A stretch of 64,000 bases of DNA from Tetradesmus obliquus (lineage: Eukaryota > Chlorophyta > Chlorophyceae > Sphaeropleales > Scenedesmaceae). The translations under genes and the position numbers were made by a program. The notes beneath the pieces were generated by a model. It made no database searches and was not told where the DNA came from. It saw nothing but the letters and a program-made list of their open reading frames with translations. Location: NCBI GenBank assembly GCA_030272155.1, contig CP126203.1:620001-684000 (forward strand), given 5' to 3'. Shown one piece after another: positions 24,466-33,553 of the stretch. Within the stretch, counting starts at the first letter, position 1, and the number at the start of each line of letters is the position of its first letter.

Positions 24466-25291
24466 GTGGGACCACCACCTGCTGCACATGCTGGAGCACG
24501 CCAACTATCACGGCTGCTGCTGCTGCTGCTGCTGTAGCTGTTGCAGGTGGGCATCCCAGTTGACCACCACCTGCTGCTGCTGCTGGAGCACGCTACCTGT
24601 TTGCTGCTGCTGCCGCTGCTGCTGCCGCCGCTGCTGCTGCTGCTGCTGCTGCAGATGGGCATCCCATTAGACCACCACCTGCTGCACATGCTTGAGCACG
24701 CTAAACTATTTGCCGCTGTTGCTGCTGCTGCTGCTGCTGCAGGTTGGCATCCCAGTCGACCACCACCTGCTGCACATGGTCGAAAAAGGCGGCCTCATCG
24801 TTGCAGCAGTAGGCACAGTGGCAGCCACGCTCGGGGAGATCCTGGCGGTGCGTGCGCTGATGCGCAAGGAGCAGCACAGCACGCGGCTCAAGGTGGAGGC
24901 TGCTGCAGCAGCAGCAGTGGAGGCACTGGAGAGGGCGGAGCGGAGTGGGGCAGCAGCAGCAACAGAAGTGCGGGAGGATGCAGTTGCGGCTGGTGTGCAA
25001 CTAGTCGTCACTGATGCGGATGTAGCAGCTGCAGATGGGCTACAGCTGCTTGCACAGGAGCACGTTGCGGTTAGTGCAGGGCTACACAACACTACTGCAA
25101 CCAATGCTGGTGAGGCGGATGCAGCAGCTGCTGCTGCTGCTGCTGAAGCCCAAGAGGAGGCTGGCAGCTGCGGGTGGCGGTGGGATGATGGAGGGGAGGG
25201 GCGGCAGCAGCTGGAGGGTGAAGGAAGCATTGCAGCAGAGCAGATGGAGGAGCGGGTCAGCAACGCTGCCAGCAGTACCAAGCAGCAGTAG
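18443..25291 (+). CDS. Unrecognised organelle-targeted membrane protein with a long Glu-Arg tetrad repeat
   Basis: I do not recognise this gene. Sixteen exons join in phase: 18443-19177, 19474-19509, 19784-19819, 20078-20117, 20283-20330, 20522-20617, 20803-21066, 21253-21324, 21529-21720, 21954-22034, 22351-22386, 22600-22740, 23217-23326, 23697-23811, 24171-24277 and 24743-25291, about 885 residues. The N terminus is Ser/Ala/Arg-rich with few acidic residues, like a chloroplast or mitochondrial transit peptide. A His/Gly-rich segment follows (19045-19130), then FQFLEK and a tetrad repeat (G/L)-E-R-A with roughly 70 Glu-Arg pairs. It should form one very long amphipathic helix. Three hydrophobic stretches come next: [33 protein letters not shown] to VVVVVGLL; and [19 protein letters not shown]. 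An Ala/Glu-rich tail ends the protein. Exons 5-11 are all phase 1-1. The exon model is strong; function is unknown. Confidence 0.72.
20078..22386 (+). repeat. Array of amplified exons encoding the GERALERA repeat
   Basis: Eight exons of 40 to 264 bases share a 24-base unit encoding GERALERA. Exons 5-11 have lengths 48, 96, 264, 72, 192, 81 and 36, all multiples of three. Each starts after CAG with GTGAACG or GCGAGCG and ends with G before GTGAGC or GTGGGC. The unit itself, when Gly is written GGT, reads G/GTGAGC and so looks like a donor; GCAG/GCGAGCG looks like an acceptor. Confidence 0.85.
22973..24710 (+). repeat. Extra exon copies in the 3' half of the Glu-Arg repeat gene
   Basis: The start of exon 13 occurs three times (22973, 23095, 23217), and only the third continues to a full exon. 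The start of exon 14 occurs at 23543 and 23697. The start of the last exon (V/M-G-I-P-V/L-DHHLLHMxEKGG) occurs about five times, near 24372, 24468, 24547, 24655 and 24743. Most copies are preceded by a CTG run and CAG. Confidence 0.8.
24078..24167 (+). repeat. (CTG)30 run abutting a 3' splice site
   Basis: Thirty uninterrupted CTG units are followed at once by CAG and the exon at 24171. This is the longest trinucleotide run in the window, and the only sequence available there to act as a pyrimidine tract. Confidence 0.95.
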
Positions 25292-26098
25292 GCTGCTGCA
25301 TATATTGCGGCAGACACCTGCTGGTAGCTAGTGTGAGGCCCGTAACGTGATCGAAATGCTCCTGTGATGTGTGCACAGCTGGTTGCAGCCTTTGGGTAGT
25401 TGCATTTGCAAGCGCAGCTGCGGTTGCGGCAGCAGGCTATAATGCCTGCTGCGCTTGCCATGTCTAGAGGGGAGGCAGCAAGCACCAGCATATCCCCAGG
25501 GATCCCTGTGCATCCATGTATGTGTAAGAACATTGATGTTGCTCACAGAGGGTCAACTGCGATCTGGCTCCTGACTGGGGTTCCTACCTCCCGGAGTCGT
25601 GACTACTGGCAGTGATTATATGACAGATGTAACATGTGTCAAGTCAGGCAGCCCACAGCCGACAAAGCAGTAATTCTTAGTACAGAGATGTGTATGGTGC
25701 AACACCTGACTCCTGCTATTCAATAAAAGGAGTCCTTTTGTGCATTACTCCATGATTCACCCGGGTTGGAGGTTCGAACCTCAAAGCAAGGTGCACGACA
25801 GCACTCCTGGCCATGCTGCCAATAACATCGCAAGCTGCCTGCTTGATTGATCCCGCCACCATGTGACCCACATCCAATGTTGTTACAACCCCTTGCATTC
25901 ACAAGCTGTTGGGCGCTGCAGCAAATGAAAGCAGGGTCTTCTATTGCCAATAGCGGCTCAGCGCCCAGGTTCATTCAAGTATATGCACGCCTGCCTACAC
26001 TTCACGCACTGCTGCAAGCACTCAAAGCTGCGCCCTCCAGTTCAACTGAATCAAAGCACTCACAACCATCGCTTAAGCAGTGAAGAGTGTGCACCACG
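25292..26098. other. Intergenic between convergent genes
   Basis: No gene supported. A TGTAA motif, the usual green-algal polyadenylation signal, lies near 25627 and could serve the upstream plus-strand gene. A short palindrome around TTCGAA (25769-25782) is noted under rejected items. Confidence 0.5.
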
Positions 26099-27476
26099 TC
26101 ACATGCCACCTGCTGTGCCTGCTTTCCCCTGGCTGCCAACCAGCTGCGCAGCAGCTGCATCATCCCGCGCATCTGCAGCAGCCGTTATTTGGCGTGCCGC
26201 ACGCAGGCTGTGCTTAAGCTGGCTGGCAAGCCACGCTTTGACTGTACGCCCGCCTGGCAGCCGTGTGTTACGGTAAACCTGCGCAGCAGCTGCTGCTGAC
26301 GGGCCGTGCAGCAGCGACAGCAGCGCCTGCGATTGCGCAGCGGTCAACTCCCTGCCACCCAGCAGCCGCAGCAACGGGGCGGCAAGCTCCGTTTTGAAAG
26401 GTCCCTGGCTCATGTATTGCACTGCCTGCTGTGCTAGCTCCACCACAGTTGCTGTTGGCAGACGTGCAGCTGCTGGCAGCTTGCAGAACTGGCTGATGAG
26501 CTCCAGCCAGTCATTTGACATCGACTGGTATGCATTCCTGTGCCGCAGCTGCATCACCAGCCGCAGCAGTGCCTCCGCTGCTGCTGCTGGCAGCTGCGCT
26601 GTTGCTGGCTGTCTGAACAGCGTTGAGACGTTGAGGAATGTCATGAAGCGTTCGCCAGGGGCATGTCTTTGGTGATCAGAGCCAACAACGTTGAGGGCGA
26701 CAGCAATCAGGTCCGCTGCGCGGGCTGGTGTCAGGTTTTTCAGCAGCTGCAGCAGCAGGTGAGGCAGCAGCAGCGGCAGCGGCAGCAGCAGCAGCAGCAG
26801 CAGCGCTGAAGCAGGCGCAATGGCACACTTGTGCATTGGCACACTTGTGCATTGCACATGTTGAATGTATGTCACAGGCACAAGTTCTGACACATCATGC
26901 AAGGTGAAAGGGGCAGTTCTTGTAGTACAGCGTGAAAGTTTCCTGCAAACTCACATGCTCGTTTCCTGGTCCTTCCAAGCGATCGCAGCAGCACACGCGC
27001 CGCAGCTCTGCAGGCAGGTCAGCAGCCCACCCCCTCAGCGGCACTCTAGAATCGCTGAGAGCTTGCACCCACACATCAAGCCCCTCAAAGCCTTCAAAAG
27101 CTCGAACCAACAGCTGCTGGCCTGTGATCTGCACATGCAGCCCTGCCCACACAAGAGCGTATGCAGCAGCCAGCGGCACGCCAGGAATCGCCAGCAGCTG
27201 CTGGCTGCAATGGTTGACCATAGCTACTGTCACTGATGGCTGGCGCAGCAGCCACTGCAGTGCCTGTATGCTGTTACATTTGTCTGCTGCTGCCGGCGCC
27301 GCTGCTGCTGGCGCTGCTGCTGGCGCTGCTGCTGCCTGCGCTGCTGCAGCCACGCTGCGCACCAGCAGAGCACTGCTCAGCCGTGAGCTGCACAGCTGCT
27401 GCAGGGCCAGGCTGCTGGCCCGCAGGCGCACAACATCCTCTGCAGTCAGATGGTGCTGTATGCAAACGTCCAGCAC
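26099..27476 (-). CDS. F-box-like hypothetical protein, N terminus unresolved
   Basis: Two exons are clear: one open from about 27476 down to 26955 (donor CAT/GTGAGT), and 26746 down to the stop at 26099, joining in phase 0. The first begins LDVCIQHHLTAEDVVRLRAS, which resembles a degenerate F-box helix. It is followed by Ala runs and ALQWLLRQPSVTVAMVNHCS, LAAAYALVWAGLHVQI and WVQALSDSRVPL. The second exon is Ala/Leu-rich with helical stretches (LLKNLTPARAADLIAVALNVV). I do not recognise a family with confidence; ubiquitin-ligase adaptor is a guess. The frame remains open upstream through an in-frame EEQPGAAV-like repeat but meets a stop without an ATG, so at least one 5' exon is missing. A CTG run (sense) precedes the acceptor at 26746. 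Confidence 0.45.
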
Positions 27477-27496
27477 TGCCGCTGCACGTACTTGCT

Positions 27497-27735
27497 GCTG
27501 CTCCTCAACTGCTACACCTGGCTGCTCCTCAACCGCTGCACCAGCTGCTCCCCAAGCACTGCACCTGGCTGCTCCTCAACCGCTGCACCTGGCTGCTGCT
27601 CCCCAAGCCTTGCACGTACTTGCTGCTGCTCCTCAACCGCTGCACCTGGCTGCTGCTCCCCAACCGCTGCACCTGGCTGTTCCTCAACCCCTGCACATGG
27701 CTGCTCCTCAACCCCTGCACCTGGCTGCTCCCTGT
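27497..27735 (-). repeat. 24-base tandem repeat encoding an EEQPGAAV-like octapeptide
   Basis: About nine imperfect copies (plus-strand core CTCCTCAACCGCTGCACC). Read on the minus strand they give VEEQPGAA or VGEQQPGAA. Small length changes between copies shift the reading frame, so only the copies nearest 27497 are in frame with the gene. Confidence 0.8.
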
Positions 27736-28208
27736 TGCTGTTGCTGAGCCGCAGCACCTGCAGGATGTGCTGACACCAGGCTGCGAGTCGCAGCATCCAT
27801 CTGCGCACTGCAGCATTGTTCATGTGACGACCTGTAGTACAACACAAGGTGCTCCTCAGGGTTTTGTGTTGTGACTATTGTGCGGCTTAACATCTGCGCC
27901 AGCACTGGCTGTATCATCCAGCATTAGTAGCACTGTAAGCAGCAGCAGGCTATGACTCATCAGCATGCATCATGCACCGTGCATGGGCAAAGCAGCAGCA
28001 GCAGTAGCAGCAGCACAACCACGTCCTGCCGTGTTGTGCAGGCGCTCAGACTGCAGCCAGGTGACACTGTATGCTGATCTCGATTGCTGTTGCTATTCAT
28101 GCTTGCTGCTGCTCACCATCCGCATATTGCTGCTCCTTGGTGCTCTTGCTGCTCAGCACCTGCAGGATGCACTGCCACCAGGCTGCTAGCTGCAGCATCC
28201 AACCGCCT
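27731..28208 (-). repeat. Two copies of a WMLxLAAWxQxILQVL segment, about 400 bases apart
   Basis: Plus-strand 27731-27810 and 28137-28208 are clearly related. On the minus strand the first reads RRWMLRLAAWCQHILQVL and the second a variant with WWQCILQVL. Possible 5' exon of the F-box-like gene and its duplicate. Not assigned to a transcript. Confidence 0.55.
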
Positions 28209-28229
28209 GGTCACAACAGTGCCAGGCGT

Positions 28230-29283
28230 GAACAGGTGGTTATGTTCAACAGCTGCGCAGCTGCTGGGGAAAGCCAAAGGGGCGCAATGCTTGCCATGTG
28301 AGCCATAGACTCTGACAGCAGCACTAGTTTCACCTGCAAGACGTTGTGCAGCCCGTTTCATGCTGTGTTTGAATATGCTGCCCTTGCTGTTAAGCACGCA
28401 GTCTTAACGCATTATATGTTCAACAAGGCCAAATACACCAAGCCGAGAGTTTTGATCCGAGTGTTGCTGATAGCTTTTAGCAGGTGCCTCGGTAACCTCG
28501 CCGGAAACATTTGAAGCAACTTGCATAGAAACATGTGCAACAATCAAGGCAAGGGTTCGATTCAGGCGGCAACCCTCGTAAGATGACGAGTCACACACAC
28601 CGTTCCCGCGCGATCCAAGGTTGCTCAAAAATCAAGGGTTACACAAGCCTGCGATACAAAGTGCATTCAACTTGCAGGCTAAGAAGCCATCAGAGCCGTT
28701 TGGAGCAAGAACTCAGGCACTGCATGGCAATTTGCATGGCATACCAAGCCGAGCCTATGCACGCACAACTGCTGCAGAGCAGTTGTTACTGTGCCAATAC
28801 ACTCGCAGCAGCATGCTGTAACACTTGGCAGAACAACGCCTGGAGCGTGATAGACTTACAGCAGCTGCAGACAGCCCTGCAGCACAAGCCACATGGCAGC
28901 AGACCTGCTGCTGCAGCTGCCTGCACACGCACCATGACGCCCACATGTGCGACAATAGCAGGTGGTGCCAGCCACTACCAACTGTAGATGTGCCCTGTAA
29001 ACCTTCTTTGCGCCTACAGGTATGTCTGTCGGAAGAACCTGTGCTTCTGGACTGCTGTGCCTGCATGCTCAGCCCACTCGGAGCGCCAGGAGCCCTAGGG
29101 CGGGGGGCTTCTGGACCAGCATTGCTTGAAGGTGCGCAGTTATGCTTTTACTATGCCTAGAATCGTCCTATATAAATGTGACCAACATGCCTAAGCTGTG
29201 TAACTTTGGATGCGATACAAAGCTGAGGGCCAGGTTCTATGGTCACACTACAGAGCCAACCAGCAGCGCGTCACCGCAGGCAA
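28230..29283. other. Intergenic upstream of the F-box-like gene and downstream of BRX1
   Basis: No supported gene. Open frames here have no splice context or recognised domain. The promoter of the F-box-like gene should lie here. Confidence 0.45.
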
Positions 29284-29385
29284 TCAGCTACTCCTGAACA
29301 CATCGTCGATCTCTGAGCGCGGCATCACGTTTGCTGCCTCGTGGTCGCGCCGCTTCGCCTTCTGCTGCACCTGCGGGCGGCACGC

Positions 29386-29422
<37 letters not shown>

Positions 29423-31968
29423 CAAGTCAGCAATAAAGCAGTGACTGCTTGCATGCTGCTGCAACTGGCAGGCTGCTGCAAACCTATACCAGCGCAGCAG
29501 TTTGGGCACTCATGCCCATCAACATTTCAAGCACCTGATCGCAGTTCATGAATTGAACCAACAAACAGCGTTGATAAACACATACCTTTGCCTTGTACTT
29601 GCCGGCGGCCTGCTGCTTCTGCAGTCGCCGCATCACATTGGGCGCCACAAACTCCGGGTTGTCATATAACACGGGGCCGCCAAAGCTGCCCTCAAAGATG
29701 CAAACATACAGGCCAAGCTCAACACCAGCAGCAGCCGGGCAAGCCTGCAGCAAGGCCAAGTGGCCGCGCTCCAGCTTCAACCACCAAGGAACTAATCACT
29801 AACATACTTGCAGCATGTTATCCTCTCGACCTACCTTTGCCTTGTACTTGCCGGCGGCCTGCTGCTTCTGCAGCCGCCGCATCACATTCGGTGCCACAAA
29901 CTCGGGGTTGTCATATAACACGGGGCCGCCAAAGCTGCCCTCAAAGATGCAGACACACATGCCAACCACAAAACCAGCAGCAGCTGAGCAAACATGCGGC
30001 AAGGCCCACTGGCCTTGCTCCGGCTTTAACACCAAGAACATGATAAACCACACACTTCAAATGCATTTCAGTTGTTTCTCGACCTACCTTTGCCTTGTAC
30101 TTGCCGGCCGCCTGCTGCTTCTGCAGCCGCCGCATCACGTTCGGCGCCACAAACTCCGGGTTGTCATATAACACGGGGCCGCCAAAGCTGCCCTCGAAGA
30201 TGCGGATGGGGCGCAGCGCTGCGCGCGGGCCCACCTCCACGAGCGTTACGTTGGAGGGGTCTGCCTTCTTCTTGTCCAGCGGCATCACCACCTGCGCATC
30301 AATGCAGCCACACAAAACACACTCAGTAAGTGCGAGTGTTACATTGAATTGGTCTGCTTTTGTTTTGTCCAGCGGAATCACCACCTGCACAGTGTCGTGT
30401 GAGTAGAAATGCAGCAATCAGTACACAACGCTAGCGTTGCACTAGAAAAGGCGCGCGGCCCAACCTCCACCAGCGTTACATTGGAGGGGTCTGCCTTCTA
30501 TTTGTCCAGCGGCATCACCACCTGCGCATTGTCAAAAGAGTAGAAATGCAGCGATCAGTAAAGGCTAGCGCTGGATCAGGAAAGGGCACGGAGGCCCACC
30601 TCCACGAGAGTTACATTGGAGGGGTCTGCTTTCTTCTTGTCCAGCGGCATCACCACCTGGCACAAGAAACACAAAGAAAACAACACAAACAGCTTTGGTA
30701 AGTGGAAGTGTCACGTTGGCACACCAGTACACCATTGCTGATGTCAACTTGTTTGTTGTGGTCATCAACACATCAAATTCGTTCTTAAGAAATAATTGTC
30801 AGGGGTGTGTGGTTCGTGCAGCAGGACCCGCAGCATGCACAGCAATGCTGGTCGTTGCGCAGAGACACGCAGCCACCCAACCAGTCTACGTACGAACCCT
30901 TTTTATTAGCATACTTTTTGAGTTTAAATATGACACCGCGTGTGCCGCACCTGGTAGTTGCGCAGCCACACGCAGCCGTCTGCCAGGGTGAAGCTGAGCA
31001 CGTGGTCGAAGAAGGGCTTCACGCGGTGGTGCCCGCGCGGCGTGCCAAACACCTGCAGATACAACACAGCATCACCGCAGCCAATGCATTGTTGGAGCAT
31101 GAAAATACACTTTGCAGACTCTTTGATCACAGCAGTGCCAGAGCACACGATGCACATGAGACCATGTGTTAGTGCTCAGCTGCCTAGCAGCTGCTGACTC
31201 CGCAGATGGCTTCCAGGCTCGAGCATCCTGCACATGCTGCATGCCCTGGCTGCCATGAAATTGATATTTTTTGTAGGCATAACAAGCTAGCGTGAAGCCT
31301 CCAGCAGCATAATCATGACCTTGAAATGTGTGAGAAAGACAAGCAACCGTGTGCTGTGTCGCTCTCACCTGAGCCAGCTGCTCCTTCAGCAGCTGCGTGT
31401 GCGGCTGCGCATCAAAGGCTGCATCAAAGCTCAGCACAGGCCTGCAGCAGCAGCAGCAGCAGCAGTGTCACTGCCGAATCAAGTGAGTTGCAGGAGGAGT
31501 CCACCACCATCACCACACAGAGATGCTGTGCAGCCAGCCAACCACCCAAACATAAACATCAGCCTCTGGCAAGTCACTTGGAGCAAAGTTACGATTTCTT
31601 GGACACTGTTGGCAAGTGCCTTGTGAAAGTAAAACATGTGACATATGGCATGCGCCCAGTTGGTCAGCTGCTCACCGTGAGCCCTTGAGGTGATTCCCTG
31701 TGAGCTTCAGCTCGTCCATGGTGTGAACATTGAGCACCAGGAACTTCACGGTGGGGCCGTCAGGGCTCTTGGCCTGCGTAACCAGCAAACAAGATCACAA
31801 CCGGTGACACTGTGTGAACAGGCGGTGCAGTGAGATCCGGCGGTGTGGCGCGGCAAAAGCATCTTGCTGCTGGCAATGCTGTTTCAATTTCCGCAGCTGC
31901 TTTCACTTTGCATTGCAAGTGCTGCGGCGACGGCCGCCAACAGGGGCAGTAATTCAGCTGCTGCTGTC

Positions 31969-32018
<50 letters not shown>

Positions 32019-33150
32019 GCTGTTGATTTGCAGCACACGCTGCAAACGCTGCAACTGCCCCTTCTGCTCGGCTTTCACACGCACCAGTCCTGCTGTGCAG
32101 CAGCCCTCATCCCAGTCACCAACACCTGCTGCTACTGCTACTGCTGCTACTGCTGCTGCCTCACCATCCACAGGTACAGGTCCTGCCGCTTGCGCGCCTC
32201 AAAGAACAGCACGCTGCTGCAGCCCTTCTCCTCAGCCACCTCGTTGATGACGCCCCTGCAGCAGCAGCAGCAGGAGCAGCAGCAGCAGCAGCAGCAGCAT
32301 CAGCAGCAGCAGCATGCTTAATCAGCTGGCAGACACAAGCTCCAGCAGCCAGAGCTGTGGTGGCACCTGACTTGCAGCTGCCGTGTCATATCTGCCGGCA
32401 GCTGCAGCCGATTCCGGCATCGTTTTGCCGCCGCTCAACGCTGACGAGCCTGCTGGCTGCCTATTACAAGTGATAGAGTGCAATCAGCTGCCCACCTGTC
32501 GCTCTTTGTGTCCAGCTTCACATCCTTCTTGCTGTGCGGCAGCAAGCTGATGAAGTCTGACATGAGGTGCCGGGACCTGCGGGCAGGCAAACAGGCAAAC
32601 AGGAGGTTGTTGTTGTTACAGTGGTGGCAACTCACTCAGGGCGCCAGGTTTGTTTATCAGGGTCTCAGGCGCAGCGAAATCAAGGGCTGGTGACGGTGCT
32701 GTGGTGTGATGCTGATGTCGAACGTTTATGGGCTCCGTGAACAAGTAGATGCACAAGTAGATGTACAGGTTTGTGTGTAATAGAGTTGCAATGCAGACAC
32801 GGAACAGGTACCACTGGAGTGCAGTGCCCGGCCACCCCTGCTATGAAGCTGCACTTTCGCTGCCGGCACATTGCCTGCTGCTGTGCTGTCCTGTTGTGTA
32901 GCATAAAGGAATCTGACTCTGTATGACCAGCACATAAGCTTCAGAGTTTGCATGCCTGTGTCCCCGACACTGCTGCATACCTGTAAGTAATGCCGCGTGT
33001 TCCCAGCACCAGCACTTTCTCTTTGTTCTTGAAGCTGCGCTTCTGCTTGGCTGCAGCTACGTCTGGTGCTGCATCTACCTTTTGCTGTTTTCCAGGCTGC
33101 TGCACTGCTGCTCCAGCATCACCTGCTGCTGCTGCTTTGCGCTTGGCCAT
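29284..33150 (-). CDS. BRX1: Ribosome biogenesis protein BRX1 (Brix domain)
   Basis: Eight exons join in phase: 33150-32981, 32576-32496, 32255-32165, 31773-31676, 31441-31369, 31052-30951, 30291-30088 and 29370-29284 (TGA), about 301 residues, the usual core length. The order matches BRX1: a Lys-rich start, KNKEKVLVLGTRGITYR, RHLMSDFISLLPHSKKDVKL, INEVAEEKGCSSVLFFEARK, KFLVLNVHTMDELKLTGNHL, GSRPVLSFDAAFD, PFFDHVLSFTLADGCVWLRN, IFEGSFGGPVLYDNPEFVAP and a basic tail. BRX1 acts in the nucleolus with EBP2 in assembling the 60S subunit. The exon 30291-30088 is the only complete member of a large array of partial copies. Divergent with DGD1, with 403 bases between the two start codons. Confidence 0.92.
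29586..30657 (-). repeat. BRX1 exon 7 array: split partial copies on both sides of the intact exon
   Basis: The 5' half (VVMPLDKKKADPSNVTLVEVG) recurs upstream at about 30657-30595, 30525-30460 and 30388-30325. The 3' half (FEGSFGGPVLYDNPEFVA through KYKAK) recurs downstream at about 29950-29835 and 29700-29586. Downstream copies keep good donors (GTAGGT, GTATGT). Only 30291-30088 has both halves joined. Confidence 0.85.
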
Positions 33151-33553
33151 TTGGTATGCTGCAGCAGGGGCAGCAGCAGCCAGGAGGTGTACGGTCTAAC
33201 CCTAGGGTGGCAAGGGCAGCTCGAATCTACAATCGTTTCAATTAGGCACTGATAATGTTATGAACGTTGATTGAAAACACGATCGCAACTCAGCAGCCGA
33301 AGTGAATCAGACAACACACACAGCTGACGCAGCAGCACGCGGCCTGTTGATGGGGAAATACGCCTTGTCTTTTAGTTTGCATTCTTCACAACGATCGTGC
33401 CGGAGGTTATGTTATAGGTAACAGTTACAGACATTTCCTAGTACCTGACCTGGCATCACCCCTCCTCTCCTCGCTACATGCATGCCCGTGCGCCCCACTG
33501 AAGGTTACATTCGACACGGAAACTGCTGAATGCTCTAGCCATGTGATGCACGC
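33151..33553. promoter_or_regulatory. Probable two-way promoter between BRX1 and DGD1
   Basis: The 403 bases separate two divergent start codons. CAG runs are almost absent, and the stretch is more AT-rich than the genes around it. No TATA box is evident. Inference from arrangement only. Confidence 0.5.

Noticed and set aside
25769-25782. GAGGTTCGAACCTC, resembling the T-loop of a tRNA
   Set aside because: It is a short palindrome; no D-arm, anticodon arm or acceptor stem can be drawn around it on either strand.
27497-27735. Regular 24-base repeats that could suggest a CRISPR array
   Set aside because: Repeats abut without unique spacers, encode a peptide, and lie in a nuclear algal gene context.
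28548-28575. GGGTTCGATTC, a possible tRNA T-loop
   Set aside because: The flanks do not pair as a T-stem, and no cloverleaf fits.
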